In this document: in pieces, positions 36,529 to 49,519 of the stretch
Numbering within the stretch: the first letter of the stretch is position 1
Layout of the letters: each line of letters opens with the position of its first letter
Source of the DNA: Chiua virens
Lineage: Eukaryota > Basidiomycota > Agaricomycetes > Boletales > Boletaceae
DNA: 64,000 nucleotides
NCBI GenBank assembly: GCA_019787685.1
Contig: JAHNUO010000004.1
Location: 2,046,001-2,110,000, forward strand
Direction of reading: 5' to 3'
The notes under the pieces: generated by a model
What the model was told of the DNA's origin: nothing
What the model saw: the letters and a program-made list of their open reading frames with translations, nothing else
Databases searched by the model: none
Translations under genes and position numbers: made by a program

Positions 36529-37400
36529 ATGACGAATGTTCCATCTGCGACGACCTGGGGTTCACCCTCTGCTACCAAACACGCACTTCTCCTCCACGGA
36601 TTAACATCCTCCTCCCATACGTGGTACAGAGTCGGGGCCTCCTTGGCTGCCAAAGGTAGCGTCTCGATCACTGTATTGGAATTTCAGGCTTGACAACGTT
36701 TACTGTCGCAGGCTACTTTGTGACCGCTCCGAATATGCTCGGTCATGGCTTAAGAGTGTCAACTGATTATCGCATCAGTTCGTTCGCGGAGGACCTCCGT
36801 CCATACCTGGAAGAAAGGAAGTATTCCTTGATCATTGGACACTCCTTGGGTGGATTAACTACCCTGGCGCTCTTTGCACACCTTCCCCCGTCACACCCAA
36901 CTGCAATCGTCCTCGTCGATCCTCCTATGCATGTCTCGAAGGAGGTAATCGATGCTGCAGAAGCCGTGTTCGTCGACTCTTGCATTAATGTTAAGCCAGC
37001 AAAAGTCTATGGCGCTGAAAATCCCCTGTGGGCTCCTGAGGATAGCATCTATAGGGAGCTTGGGACTCGTTTATGCTCGGTTGACGCAATCCAAGGAGTA
37101 TTCAAGGTACGACTGGCTGTCATAAAACTGAATTGAATCCATAATGTAATTTTGTAGCATAACATACCGTGGTCCTTTTTAGATCTTCTCAATGCAGCGT
37201 CAAAGGAGTGGAAGGTGACGATCTTGGCCGCGGATCCTGCGATCTATAACGTTTGCCCGTTTGAACACATTCAGCCCTACCCTCACGTTCGTACCGTTAC
37301 GGTCACCGGAGCTGGACACTGGATTCAGTACGAGTTCCCTGAAGTCATAGTTGAGGAGGCGATGAAGACTGTGATTGAATTAGAAAGAGCCGGATGCTGA
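36529..37400 (+). CDS. alpha/beta-hydrolase, copy 2
   Basis: Head-to-head paralogue of the gene at 35122-36026. Exons 36529-36655, 36712-37106, 37158-37400 join in phase, also 254 aa. ALLLHGLTSSSHTWYRVG, GYFVTAPNMLGHGLRVSTDY, nucleophile elbow LIIGHSLGGLTTLALFAHLP (G-H-S-L-G), ENPLWAPEDSIYRELGTRLC, WKVTILAADPA, catalytic His in VTVTGAGHWIQYEFPEV. The third-exon acceptor was placed at TTTGTAG (37155-37157), which gives HNIPWSFLDLL; a second acceptor 33 bp downstream is possible. It converges on the laccase-family array, which begins 240 bp downstream. Confidence 0.88.
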
Positions 37401-37639
37401 AATCGTGCATGCCCTTAGGCGATGCAAGTGCTTCGATTGACTTCATTTACTTGTATATGTACAATGACAATGACTCGAGTCCGACAAGTTGTTTTGAACT
37501 TTGAAACACTTCCATTGGGAGGGGTATACGGAAAACAGAGCAATATAAGTGATACCACCATCTATCTGCCCGCATCTTTCCTACGAGGGAAATTGGTCTC
37601 TCGATAATACTCCTTACTAACGAGGACATTATCTCCTGA

Positions 37640-38005
37640 GCGTTTGTGTGTCATTATTGGCCACGTCAGGATCTCCGATTGCTCGACGTTGGACGCGTCG
37701 GTATCGACCTCGCTTCCGTCGGCTGAATCACCGTTGTCTGTCTCGACTCCCATTGAGTCATCTGCATCAGTCCCCGCTACCATGCGCGCTGTCATCGTCT
37801 CCGTTTTTGTCGGCCGAACCAGTAGTATGGGGATGTGGGACCAATGTCAAGCTGCCATCTGTCCTGCTGTAAGCAACCCAATTATGTACGATCAACAATG
37901 CTGGGGAGGCAGCGTGACCGAGGATGGCCGTGTGTCACGGATATGATCGGATTGATAATACATAAAAAACGACCAGCGAAGCATGACTAAAGGGAGGAGT
38001 AATAT
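37640..38005 (-). pseudogene. array copy A: dead acidic N-terminal domain of the laccase family
   Basis: Clear nucleotide similarity to the first exon of the laccase-family genes: promoter with TATA region (about 38063), leader codons, the HPH-x-TG repeat core and the Asp-rich stretch. The start codon is ATA instead of ATG (38005-38003), the signal-peptide region is interrupted, and frames shift inside the repeat. The oxidase body and 3' exons are absent. It is the outermost and most decayed member, next to the hydrolase pair. Confidence 0.75.
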
Positions 38006-38795
38006 CTTGAATGTTACGAGGACGTTCGGATGAACGCCAGTGGGCTGCTCGTATTTCATCCATCGTTTATACTGGAGAGCACCAAGGATCGACGGAGTAT
38101 TACCTTGGATCTTATGTAGAAGAGCTCACCAGTATATCTCATCGCGAGTCTGGTGAGGTACCAGAACAAGGCTGAATATGGAGTTGTCGAATTGTAAATG
38201 GCCTGGAGCCGGAGTGGATCACTTCTGGTTGCAACTTGAAGGACGGACACGAACGGGTTAGTTCGCTATGTGATGTTGAGCAGGACGAGACATACTACCA
38301 TCCGACTCGTCTGGAATCGCAGGAACAATCATGAGGTCCCACTCGGATGTACGTCTGGACTGTGCATACCTGGCAATGAGAGCATCAAGTGGGCCACTGG
38401 GCAGTAGGCTCAGGTGTGTGGCTGTGTTGAACCGTTCACTTGGCGTTAGGATTTGCATAATAGGTTGCATCCGAAATTCCTGTGCTGATCCTTTCCTAGC
38501 ATCCGTCGGTAAATTATACTTAGAAATGAATCCATCCTGGATCTGTCCCACTGGCAAGATAGCAAACAAAACAGATGCCATTCCAGTGGCAATACAGACA
38601 GTAAGTATGACACGCCAAACATAAATAACCATAATCATGTCTTCCAGAGACAACAAAACATCGAGAATGAGGAACAAATACTAGTCATGAGCGATTTCCT
38701 TTGTCAAAAACACCAAACCATAGACCTAACAAATAGCACAAATAGAGAGGTTTGCACGGAAGGCTTGACCGGATCCCTGGGTTGATTTCCCCAGG

Positions 38796-39556
38796 TTAAT
38801 TCTAGTTTGAGAAGTCCATAAGCTGTATATCGTGAAATGAGCTGCATGATTACTTACGACGCTAGTATTTACGTCCGCGGCGGTATTCGTGAGTTGGTTC
38901 GCCTAAAAGGACATGAGTAAGCGATCTCACTATCATCGTAGTCTCACCTTCACGGTCGTAGGCTCCCCTGTGCTGCTCGACGGGCCCGCACCTAGGTCTA
39001 GCAGCCCAGAGAGTGCATGAATCCGTGGTCTACACTGACGTCTGCAGCGACGTCTGCAGCGACGTCTACAAGGAATAGACCGAGGACGCAGACATCCAAA
39101 ACGATGGCACCGACGCCTACACCGACGACACCGACGTTTTCTCCCAAACGCTTCTGTGTCATTACCGTCCACGTCATTATCGGTAACGATGTCACTGGCT
39201 GCGTCGGTACCGGCCACGTCGACATCAGTATTCCTGCCGTCGGCCCCGTCACTGTCGTCCGTTCCATTGTCACCGACCAACCCAGTGGCCTGGGGGTGTG
39301 GGATCGACGCCAGGGTGCCATCTACCTCGCCGTCATCATCCCCAACATCATCAAGCGCGTTGTCATCGGCTTCGTCATCATCGACCAACCCAGTAGCATG
39401 GGGATGCGAGACAGAGGCAAGGGTGCCATCTGTCCTGTGGTCATTAACCCCGCTACCATCAACAACGCTCTTGGTCGACCCGGAAACCTCGGGGGGCGGA
39501 ATCGATAAAGCATTCGAAGCGAACAGTGAAAGCATGAGTAAAGGTAAGAGCAACAT
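38796..39556 (-). CDS. array copy B: secreted acidic-repeat / Cys-Arg-rich protein (laccase body deleted)
   Basis: Exons 39556-38948, 38902-38858 and 38801-38796 join in phase and end at a TAA, giving about 219 aa. Signal peptide MLLLPLLMLSLFASNALS, then two repeats with the core TLASxxHPxATGLV followed by Asp-rich runs, then a very basic Cys-rich block (RKRRCRRCRRRCHRFGCLRP, then further RRRC units, about a dozen Cys in total) and a short tail homologous to the end of laccase exon 2 plus laccase exon 3 (NQLTNTAADVNTSV). Laccase exons 4-10 are absent; the 3' untranslated tail of the laccase genes follows. Either a new small secreted protein or an early pseudogene. The long open frame and preserved promoter and splice sites favour expression. 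Confidence 0.6.
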
Positions 39557-41545
39557 CTTGGATGTTTCGAGGATACTTGAAATGTGAAGGCTTGTGGCCT
39601 GCTTGAGCCTTCTTTATATTCAAGAGCACCAAGGATCGAAAAGGAATCACCTTAGATCCTGTTGCGAAGAGCTCAGCCTCCACTCCCTTGTTTTCGTGTC
39701 ATGCTCGCTCCCCCTATCTCTTTGTGGGGTAGATTGTAAGGACGAACATGAATGGGTTAGTTCTGTATGTGATACTGAGCAGGACAAGACACACCTGCCG
39801 ATTCATCAAACCATACGGGAACGTAGGAACGATCACAAGGTCCGACGTGGGACGGACATGAGAACTAGGGAGTCAGTGGAATCCTGGTAGCCGCGCAATC
39901 CGGATGATTTAAGGAGGTTCAATGGTTGGAATGATCCCCGTCAGTGGTCCTGTAACTTGATCCAGGTAAGTTCGGCTAGCTGTTTCCCCTGAACGGCGAA
40001 TGATGAGGGTACAATACTATCACTAGCAGTAATTCAAAAACCTGTGCAGCATTGGCGCATTGACTGGTACCGACAAAGCAGAAATGCTGGTGATGGGTCG
40101 GGATTCAGAATTGTTGATACCGATTCAATCAACCGAGTTGACCGTAAGAACCTGACAGACTCGGAGACGAACAGGCCGTAAAATTTCATGCTCGAGGTGC
40201 CACTGGCAAGGAGAAGTAGCTGCTACTAGACGCAGAAAACGTAGTTTAAGGCCTGTCAATGTGGTGGGGTTTGAAACCAAGAGCGAAGGGGCCATGTGGC
40301 CTCGAGGAATGAGCAGGACACCTGGGCATATCAGAAGTTTAGGACTTGGACTCAAAGGAATTGACACGCCATCATGAATATGCGGGTTTGCTTGTTCCTC
40401 ACACGATGGTCGATCGCTCAGTGCAATGCTGCGCCATTGGCACACTCAATCGACCAAATCATGCTAAAATCAATCGTTCCATCATACATTTCTCAATTTT
40501 GCAAAAAAAACCTTCGAGGCTCCCTACAGGCTACAGCCTCAGCTATACGCCACTTTAGAGAAACACTGGCACACTCACCTGTCGTCGGACAACGGCATGG
40601 CAAAGTGATGACAAATTTGATATCAAACACGCCTATCGGATGCGTCGGATGAAGTAATTAGCTTATGTAAGTATTCCCAGGAATGAATCTCGCAACCCCG
40701 GCGATGAAACACGCCGCCGCTTTGCACTAGATGTATGCTTTGGAGCGATGCAAACTATCCAAGTTCAACTTGATTCAGAGGTATTGCCAGCAGATCATTG
40801 TCACCTTCGCAAGATAGCCAGTACGAGAGGATGTACAGGTTGCGTGGCCCCGAACCAGAATCACCGTGAAGAATCAGTGAGATAAAGAACTTCAAAGTAA
40901 TGTGTTGGGCACCTAGGTGCAGCGTGCCTCAGCATAGTCTACAGACTCGGAAACTCAGGCTGAGCGCTGAAGGCAATTGGACGAGGGTTTTATAGATTAA
41001 GACAGCTAGTAAAGGTAATCAAAGTTCAAACATAGCCGCGGCACAACTCAGACTCAGACGTGATGAGACAAATGTCATCCCCAGGTCACCAGCTGACGTT
41101 GCTGTATTTGTCGACTCCTAGTATACGCCGGCGAATCCAAGATTGAATCCATTCCTCAATGATCCAAAAAACCCAAGTAAAATAGATGTCATTTCAGTGA
41201 CAATATAAACGATAAATATCACGAGTCAAACATAAATAACCATAATGTCTTTCAGAGACAATAAATATATCGAGAGTTGGTAATAAATATCCTTGAGCGA
41301 TTTCCCTTGTCGAAAGCACCAAACCATAGACCTAAGAAACAATGCAAAATAGAGAGTTTTGCATGGAATGCTTGACCGCAGAGTTGATTGTCCCAGGTTA
41401 ATTCTAGTTTGGAAAGTCCATAAGCTCATGTATCGCGAAATGAGCTGTAGATACTTACGCCAGTGTTTACGTCTACAGCAGTGTTCGTCGGTTGGTCCGT
41501 GACTTCAGCAAGACGTGGATGACACCGACGCTTACAGGGACGTTT
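39557..41545. other. array spacer B-C: promoter module, spacer and 3' tail of copy C
   Basis: 39600-39990 carries the upstream module shared by all copies (TATA at 39612-39618, a block around AAGAGCTCAGCCTCC, and the GGTCCTGTAACTTGATCCAG motif near 39950). 41180-41545 is the 3' tail of copy C, with AATAAATA-rich sequence like that after each laccase and the CAAACTAGAATTAACCTGGG deletion junction near 41390. No gene is supported in 40000-41150. Confidence 0.55.
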
Positions 41546-42028
41546 TCACGGATGGCAGCACGGACGGCATGGACGTTTGCATGGACGTTTGCACCGAGAT
41601 TTCTTCTTAAGCTTGTCTATCCTCCCGTCCGAGTCACCATCAGCTATACCAGCATCAGACACTTCGCCGTCGGCCACGTCGTCACCAGCTAAATCGACCT
41701 CAGCCTTGCGACCGTCGACCGCATCACCATTGTCCGTCCCATTGTCATCTACCAACCCGGTGGCTTTGGGGTGCGATGACGCGGCCAGCCAACCATCTGC
41801 ATCGTCGTCATCAACCCCGTTTTCGTCAACCGCAGTTTCGTCAGCTTCATTGTCGTCGACCAACCCAGTAGCATGGGAATGTGGGACCGAGGGCAGGGTG
41901 CCATCCGTCCCGCTGTCAACCCCCCCACCAGCAACAACGCTCTTGGACGACCCAGTAGCCTGGGGGGGAGGGATCGACAATGCATTAGAAAAGAAGAGTG
42001 AGAACACGAGTAAAGGGACGAGGAACAT
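41546..42028 (-). CDS. array copy C: secreted acidic-repeat protein with Cys-rich tail (laccase body deleted)
   Basis: Single open exon of 160 codons. Signal peptide MFLVPLLVFSLFFSNALS, proline-rich IPPPQATGSS, two Asp-rich repeats with HPKATGLVDDN-type cores, an Asp/Ala stretch, then a basic Cys tail KKKSRCKRPCKRPCRPCCHP and stop. The Cys-rich tail corresponds in position to the Arg-rich block of the complete laccases but has been remodelled. Downstream laccase exons 2-3 survive only as fragments; exons 4-10 are gone with the same junction as copies B and E. TATAAAAG lies at 42081-42088, about 55 bp upstream. Probably a small secreted protein; function unknown. Confidence 0.6.
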   Translation of the reverse strand: MFLVPLLVFSLFFSNALSIPPPQATGSSKSVVAGGGVDSGTDGTLPSVPHSHATGLVDDNEADETAVDENGVDDDDADGWLAASSHPKATGLVDDNGTDNGDAVDGRKAEVDLAGDDVADGEVSDAGIADGDSDGRIDKLKKKSRCKRPCKRPCRPCCHP

Positions 42029-44782
42029 CCTGAAGATTGCGAGGATCTTTGTGTGATGGCTTGTGTTCTTCTCGAACTTCTTTTATACTCGAGAGCACTG
42101 AGGATCGAGAAAAGTTGCCTTGGGTCCTGTTGCAAAGAGCTCAGCCTCCATCTCCGTATATTGGTGTTATATCATTCGAGCTCCACTCATTGATTCCCTA
42201 TCTCTGTCATCACAGGATTGGCAAGGTACCAGGAAAGATCTAAAGAGATGACAAGTTGTAGACTCGCCTGGTGGGTGGAGTGGACCACTCCTGGTTGTAA
42301 GGACGAATACAACAGGCCATCTTAGACATACCCGCCGCCTCGTCAGGCTATACGGTAACGCAGTAGGGACGATCGCGAGGACCGATGGGCATCTGTATAC
42401 CGCAAGGAAGCGCCTAGCAGCAGTTGAGATGGAGTGAGTCACGATTACCTATAGGAATACGACTGAAAAATAAAGGAGCTCGAAGATTCCTACATGACAC
42501 GGGTATGACAGCTGTAAAGAGTCATCCGAAACTCAGTAGCCGCGCTACCGGTCCTGTAACTCAATCAAGGTAATTTTAGCTAACTTTTACACTCCAGGGA
42601 AAATGATGGTACAGGATAATTCAGAACCTTGTGGAGTATCAGCGCACTAACTGGCAGTGCTCCCACTGATACAAACGGAAGTGTTGGCTGAGGGTCGGGA
42701 AACTATGGAGCTCGGACATTATGGAAACCATTTACAGTCATTACATAGCAGGCCTTTGAAACGAAGTTGAGATAGCAGCATGCGGCACTGACTTGTAGAT
42801 CAAATGATTTACCAAGTTACATAATTGCTGTGGCCAAAAAGGTTAAATTGGTCGACGTTGGGCCTGCTCGCGCTTTTCTAGTTCAGTTACCCACCAATCA
42901 TGAGTGACCCAGTAGGTCCCATCATTTACTAGTACACTGAGATACGGATGGGGGTACTTTTGAGAAGAAGCCTCAGGCTGTTTTTGGATGTTGCTATGGG
43001 TGTACTATGGCACCGTGGCATTGGCACGGGAGGCATATATGGCGAGCGTGAGTTGCGAGGGCAGGAGAACCTAGCATTACCTGCATTCTAGGTAGTGTCA
43101 CGCAGGTAAAGGTAACTGTGGTGTGCCAAAAATGTAGTTTGATGGCTCAGTGGGGTAGTGAAAGGTGGGAGACAGCGAGGCGTTGATGGTGGGGGATAAC
43201 TTGAATGTCAGCCCAAAGAAGTGGCGGCTCCTGTGGCTGTGCTTGTTCCTCGCGGCCGCATTAGGCTGGCACAACCTTGTGCTCAATCCATTGAACCCTG
43301 TTCCTTGGACAATTAATTGGACTTCCCAAGCTGCCCAATACAGTTTGAGCTCTCGTGAAATCAGTGATCCCATCACATTTCACAATCTTAGAGAACGGAA
43401 ATTACTTACTTCCCCCCTCGTATTAGGTACCGTTTTCTGGGTCCCAGTTTGGAAAAATAAATTCACAACACTTCATATCTAGCCTCGACTGGCATCTCGT
43501 TACATTTCGTGTCGTCATTTTTATTCTTCACATCTAGCAAGGCGAATCAGAAGGGGATGTTTCATGTCTTGCCAGTGTACGAATTATGGATACAAGAGGT
43601 ATTCCCCCGAGTCTTTGGGAAACGTGAAATCCATCCCTTCCTATTAGTTCCCTTGACAGTTCAGGCCCAGGCTTGCTCCATATGGACCTGCAGAGTGACC
43701 CATATATATGAGCCTAGGCCCCTAGTAGCGGTAGCACTGGCGTATGGTAACAAGTCCATCAAACACAGCCGTGCTGTTGAGCGTGTGGGGATTCAGCTTC
43801 GCACTTTCCTCTGTTCATTACTTGTTCAGTCCCATAGGTTCTTCGATCAGTTTACTATTCTCCACACCAGTGTCCCCTCTCGCTCGGTCGCTCTGAGTCG
43901 GGTTTCGTCTTGTTGTGTTTTTGTGATCGTGCGTTTTCCATGCGTGTTTCCTCCCCACCTTCCTTTCCACCGATGTATAAGTATCTCGGTCCGATGATTT
44001 ACTCACTGTTAATAGTGTCATTCCGAGTCCTGACTTTATGTACTACTAGTACTTGGTCGGATTTCGATGCTATCCCCTCGTATGTCACGGTCCTCACGGA
44101 GTGTCACACCGCTGAATTCACATTCCGCCAGCATCGATGTACAGAATCGATTAGACTAAGTATTGGGCGAGTGACCACTGCGTGACAGAGGCCAAGTGCA
44201 CGATCTCAATGCATATTCCTCATAATGCCCAGGTCCCTACTGTAGACTGTAGTATACTTAGTCCTGTGATCGCGCCTCAGACTAGCTCTTCTCGTGCTGA
44301 GACTGTTTTTCGTCATAGTGCATGTCACCTTGAATGTTAATGTCATCCTTTTCAGTCATGCATCCGGTGAACGTACTTGAACTTCACCGTCGGCGGCTCA
44401 GATTTAGTACAAAAATTCTGGATATCACAGGTCCACCACGATAATCATCCTATAGCTGTCTCAGGGAAAACAGATGCCATTCCAGTGACAATATACTTAT
44501 AATAAATAAATAACCTAGACAATAAATATGACGAGTCAAGCATAAATATCCACAACCTTGTCTTCCACAACTTCCAGAGACAATATAGAATTAGTAATAA
44601 ATAGCCTCGAGTGATTTCCCTTGTCGAAAGAACCAAATCGAGGATCTAGGGAACGGTCCAAGGCCGAGAGCTTTTCCGGAGCTCGCGTCACAGGGTTGGT
44701 TGCCTCAGGTCAGTCTTAGTTGCACAATCGACGCCAATCGACTAAAATGAAAATAAAATAAAATAGAATAAGCGTTTGCAAT
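42029..44782. other. array spacer C-D
   Basis: 42029-42600 holds the shared upstream module of copy C (GGTCCTGTAACT near 42550). 44440-44780 is the AATAAATA-rich 3' tail of laccase D. In between, frames such as 43165-43482 and 43509-43997 (+) have no domain or splice support, so I see no gene. Confidence 0.5.
42081..42088 (-). promoter_or_regulatory. TATA box of copy C
   Basis: TATAAAAG on the minus strand, 53-60 bp upstream of the ATG at 42028, at the same place as in the other copies. Confidence 0.6.
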
Positions 44783-47209
44783 TTACCTGGCACGTTGACG
44801 TGACGTACCAGGAGGCCGCATCTTGGATGTTTGACCGGTCGATTCAGCCATCACGACAGCGAATCCGCTGGAACACGCGTCAGTTCGTAAACCCGGTATC
44901 CGTTGGATTGAACTGAACGTACTGGTGGAGATGCCAATCGATGTGACTAGAAATAGAGCATGAGATTATAACCTGGTTTGACGAGACCCTTGATAATACT
45001 TCACTCACCAGTGAATGATCCAAGGTCCCGGGTTGTCGGTGCGGAAACGGATGGTCACATTGTCTGAGGGGTCAGTCCCCATGGACACGACATCACGTCG
45101 GACAGGATTTACGAAGTTGGTAGTTTTGCTACCGGAAACCCTCACAACGGAGAAATCGTGCTGTGAAATTGTCTGAATGACCAGGAAAAAAGAGTCAAAG
45201 TTGGCCACATACGCCATGCAAATGGATAGGGTGCTAAAGAAGAAAGAAAAAGTCAGTTTGAACCGACATTTCAACAGTGTTACACTTACGGGCTTGCCAG
45301 GTAACAAGGGAGCATTGTTGGGGAAGCTTATCTCTATGACCTTGTTCGGAGGAAGTTCATAGAGACTTCCGCTAGGCATCAATTGTGAGGGATGCAACTT
45401 TCCACTGAGAATCTGGAGAAGAACGGGGGTGGAAGGGTCTTTCCAGGTCACGTTGTTGATTTGCCACAATCTCGTCGACGGGTCGAGGCTAGGCGTAAGC
45501 TGAAGGCTCACATCCGCATTTCCGATTCCGGGCCTCCCAGGAGCACGTGGGTTGCGCAGTGGGTGGAGTTTGCCCTCATCGAACGCGAGCTTGTAAGGCC
45601 CAGGCCTGGACCTGGGTTCCCTCCTTGGTGCTCCAACATATCGCAAGATAGCTGAATTTATACCGCCGGTAAAATTGCCATTCTGGTTCGTGCTGGCGCG
45701 AATCCAGTAGTTCCCAACGGGTCGGTTTGCTTTCACAACCACTGAGTAGCGTTGACCGGCGAAAACGGGTAACGAGTCCACTCGTACGGGTTTCACTTCA
45801 CTCCCATCCGCCTCGATAATGGTCATTCGGTGACCATCGATAGTGAAGTTGAACCAAGGATCGCAGGACATGCTGATAACACGGAAGCGATAGCGTAACC
45901 CACGGCGAACTCGGATGACCGCGAGCGATGATCTTGGACCCCCAGGATAACGGCCACGGCCATTGATCAGAGTCGAATTTGCAGGCACCGCAGCGAGGAT
46001 ATTTCCAAGTTGGGGACCCAGGTTATGATACCTGATTCTGGGTCAACCAAGAGATTTTGCACAAAAAATTGCTCACCAGTCCGACAAGGTTATAACTGTC
46101 CTCGCTGTTTGCAAGTTCAAAATAAAGAACGTACAACGTGATGGAAACGTACCATTATCGACGTCGTACCTTCGCCTGTGCGGGTCACGAGGGTCATAGA
46201 TTACCAGTGGTCCTCGAAGTCCGTCGCAGTATTGAACTCCATAGTGTGAGTGGTACCAGTGTGTCCCAGACTGCTTCCCGATGTTGAATCGATACAAAAA
46301 AGATTTCTGTTGTTTGATCGGGCACTGAGTCACCCAAGGAACACCATCAGCCCAATTGGTCCTTGTTTGAAAGATTCCATGCCAATGCTTTGGGAGGTCC
46401 ATGAGGATGCAGATCGCGAAATCAGCTGTATGATTACTTACGACACTAGTTTCTACGTCCATGTTAGTATTCCTGAGTTGATTCGTGACTCGAATGGCCG
46501 CTCGACGGCCCTAGAAGGACATAAGTACGCGATCTCGCTGTCATCGCTATCATCATCTCACCTTTCTGGCTGTGATCAATGGCCCCGGAAATACGCCATT
46601 AGCGAGGACAGCTCTATGGATTGTCAGAATGTACCAGGAGCAGTAATCCACATCAACTTACGATCGGCGAAACCCATCCGGAGCGATGTTACGGTTCACG
46701 ATTCTAAGCTGACGTCTAACCGGACGACCTGGTCGCGGACGTTTTCTTGCAGAAGGCTCTGTGTCGTTACCGGCCACGTCACCGTCGTCCACGTTGGCAT
46801 CGTCGTCCGCGTCGGCATCGTCGTCCACATCGGCATCGATCACATCGACATCGGATACGTCGGGATCAGCTTCGCTGTCATCCACATCAACGTCGTCTAC
46901 CTTGTCGTCATCAGTGATTCCGGTGGCCTGGGAGTGGGAGATCGAGGGCAGGCTGCCTTCTGCCTCGCCATCATCGTCCACACCCTCATCATCCCCGCCA
47001 TCATCAACCGTGCTGTCATCGACTTCGTCGTCATCGGCCAACCCGGTAGTATGGGGATGTGGGACCGAGGCCAAGTTACCGTCCGTCCCGCTGCCCTCAG
47101 CCGCACTGCCATCGACAATGTCCTTGGTCGACCCAGAAGCCTGGGGGGGAGGGACCGATAACACATTAGAAAAGAATAGTGAAAGCACGAATAAAGGAAG
47201 GAGTAACAT
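44783..47209 (-). CDS. laccase-like multicopper oxidase with acidic N-terminal extension (copy D)
   Basis: Secreted oxidase of phenol-type substrates using O2. Ten exons join in phase: 47209-46662, 46613-46562, 46510-46442, 46387-46153, 46104-46077, 46031-45290, 45233-45213 (21 bp), 45160-45009, 44946-44923 (24 bp), 44867-44783; 651 aa. Signal peptide [18 protein letters not shown]; residues about 20-165 are Asp-rich repeats with HPHTTG and HSQATG cores; a basic link [13 protein letters not shown] leads to [20 protein letters not shown], the usual laccase N terminus. Copper motifs: HWHG (224-227), HSH (269-271), HPIHLHG (559-565, alone on the 21-bp exon) and HCHIDWHLHHGF (615 on), with Phe at the usual axial position. 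The laccase core is normal; the insertion before it is not. TATA 50-60 bp upstream. It looks functional. Confidence 0.9.
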
Positions 47210-49519
47210 CTCGGATGTTACGAAAGTGTTTTGCTGGATGCTTGTGGGCTGCTCATGCTGCCTTTATACCCAAGAACACCAAGGATGGATGAGGCATTTT
47301 CTTGAGTCCTGTTGCGAAGAGCTCAGCCTCCATTTCCTTGTGTTTTTGCCATACCGTTTGAGTTCCACCATTCATCCCCCCTGTCTCTTTGATCACAGGA
47401 CGGATAAGGTACCAGTGAGGACTGAATAAAGTGATGGCAAATCGCAGTGGGTGAAGTGGATCACTCCTGGTTGTAAGGACAAACACGAAGTGGTTATTTT
47501 GCTGTGCAATATTGAGCAGGACGAGACACACCTCCGGGTTCATCAGACTAAGTGCAAACGTAGGAACAATCACGAGGACCGATGTGCATCTCTATAGCAG
47601 GCAATGAGTAACCACAAGGAGACATGCAGAAATAGTTGAGATGGACTGACAGTTCCGATTACCCTCATAGCACGGTTTAAATGGAAAATTAGACAGCTTG
47701 CAAGTTCGGACGTGATGGCCATTGAACCAGTCGAAGTCACAATCTCGTTGGCCGCGCGACTGGGTTGGTTTCCGAAAATTATGGCTGGAATGATCCCTGG
47801 AAGTGGTCCTGTAACTCGATCTGAGTGAGTTCGGCTAGCTGTCTCCCCTCAGAAAATGACGGTGATTCGGACCACGTACAGCATCAGCGTGTCGACTGCT
47901 AGTGTTCTCATTGACAAAAACAGAAGTATTGTTTGATAGGTCGAGATACGTGGCGCTCCGAAATTATTGAGACAGGTTTAATCGACCGACTCGTTGGCCA
48001 CAAGGACTTGACAAGGACAAGATGGTATGACTGTTGTGCTCGAGATGCCAGCCTGGGGAGGTGGCTCGGAGGCGCAGAAAACATAACTTGCCAGTTGGGT
48101 GTTGGTAGGTGGAGCGGAAAAGGGGTAATGGGGCCTTGAGGCCTCGAGTCTCATGGGCGCTGAGTAGGGGACGAAACCCGACTCGAACTTCACTAGGCTT
48201 GATTGACAGGTCCGGCCGCTTGGCTGCATCATGATGGCTATGCTCATTCCTTATGAAATCATTACATACTTACTAGTCTGACTCGAACCCTGCGTACTAA
48301 GTACTCAGGCTAATGCTGAGCGGGGACCTTTGATGAGCTTTCAGATTGAAATCGTTCGCAAGGGAGATGCAACAAGATTGATATCAAGTCAGCCATCTCC
48401 TTGCATTTTCAAGTTGTGTCGTCACTCCTGTTCTTCACATATAGTCAAACAAAATTTCAAGGACCTAAATCAAGCCATACCAGCCAGTAGTAGGGCCGTA
48501 ACATATTGATCGTGACATGGATATGGTAGGTCCGGGTAGGAAGCCCATAAAACACACCCCAAGCTGTCGACCATTAGGGGATCCAACACTTCACACTTTC
48601 TCCACTCGCTACCTCCAGGTGAGCCCCTAGTAAATCACACATAATGTCACTTCTATGAGGTTTACGGTCACTTTACCCTGCCACTTTCCTGTTTCTCTTC
48701 TCGCTTGGGCTTTCTACCTTTTGTTTCTCCGAGATTCCATTCATTTGTGTCCCTGACCATATGTACTTATTGGTTTCTGTCCTCGTGTTACAATCCTGTG
48801 TTCCGAGTCGCACACTGCCGTGTTCGATTCGGGTTCTGTGCCTCAGATCAAATTTCTTGTGCTAAGATTATTCTTAAGATCTCCGTCACAGGTTTTATAC
48901 ATTCGTGCACATTCGCATTGAGCAACTTGAATGTTACCATCCGAGTCTTCCGCCGATCTGACCAGATCATTGTCGGAGGTGCTTGGCCATGACGTTCTCC
49001 GTGCTGTATTTCTGCGGCCACTGTACAGTGTCATGTTTTATTCGTCTCCTGAACTCCAACCCAGATCGTCCTTCTTCTTCACCATTACCTTGCAATCGTT
49101 AGTGATCGATTGCGATCGGTTTTGGGAACTACATTCATAGATGCAGTTGCCAGTTCAAAGAAAAACTTTTCCTCGTCCTCAGGCTATGTAGTATACATGA
49201 CGATCGAACATGACGAGGTGAGTACCACGTTCTTCTTGACTCCAAACTACAATGACCAACATTTAATCCTCTACGACAACATGAGTGTCACCTAAGGTTG
49301 CTGTCACTAGACATATGCACCTCATTTAAGGATTACCCTCGCCGCTGAGTCTGTGTCGCGACTTCCGTTCGATGATTCCTCAGAGTATGTCTCGATCACG
49401 TCTTGAATCTCCGAGTCAGCTCATGAGCATTAAGTTACTTTCCCTGGCGCTCTCCCGTATATTCACTCGTTGCACCCGACGCCAATCATCTACCCAAGAT
49501 AGCGGAATTTGATACCACT
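47210..49519. other. array spacer D-hydrolase relic
   Basis: 47260-47860 is the shared upstream module of laccase D, including the GAAGAGCTCAGCCTCC block and GGTCCTGTAACTCGATC near 47810. 48600-49300 (+) is pyrimidine-rich with short frames and no recognisable product. One TTCAAGTTG motif is at 48408-48416. Confidence 0.45.
47261..47268 (-). promoter_or_regulatory. TATA box of laccase D
   Basis: TATAAAGG on the minus strand, 52-59 bp upstream of the ATG, inside a block (GGTATAAAGG and the preceding CCTTGGTGTTC) conserved before every array copy. Confidence 0.65.

Noticed and set aside
46250..47161. 303-codon open frame on the plus strand opposite laccase D exon 1 (similar long antisense frames at 46761-47429, 39017-39508, 41577-42056, 56030-56635, 61546-61944)
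   Set aside because: These mirror the Asp-rich repeats (GAC/GAT read as GTC/ATC on the other strand), have no domain or splice support, and vary with the repeat length.
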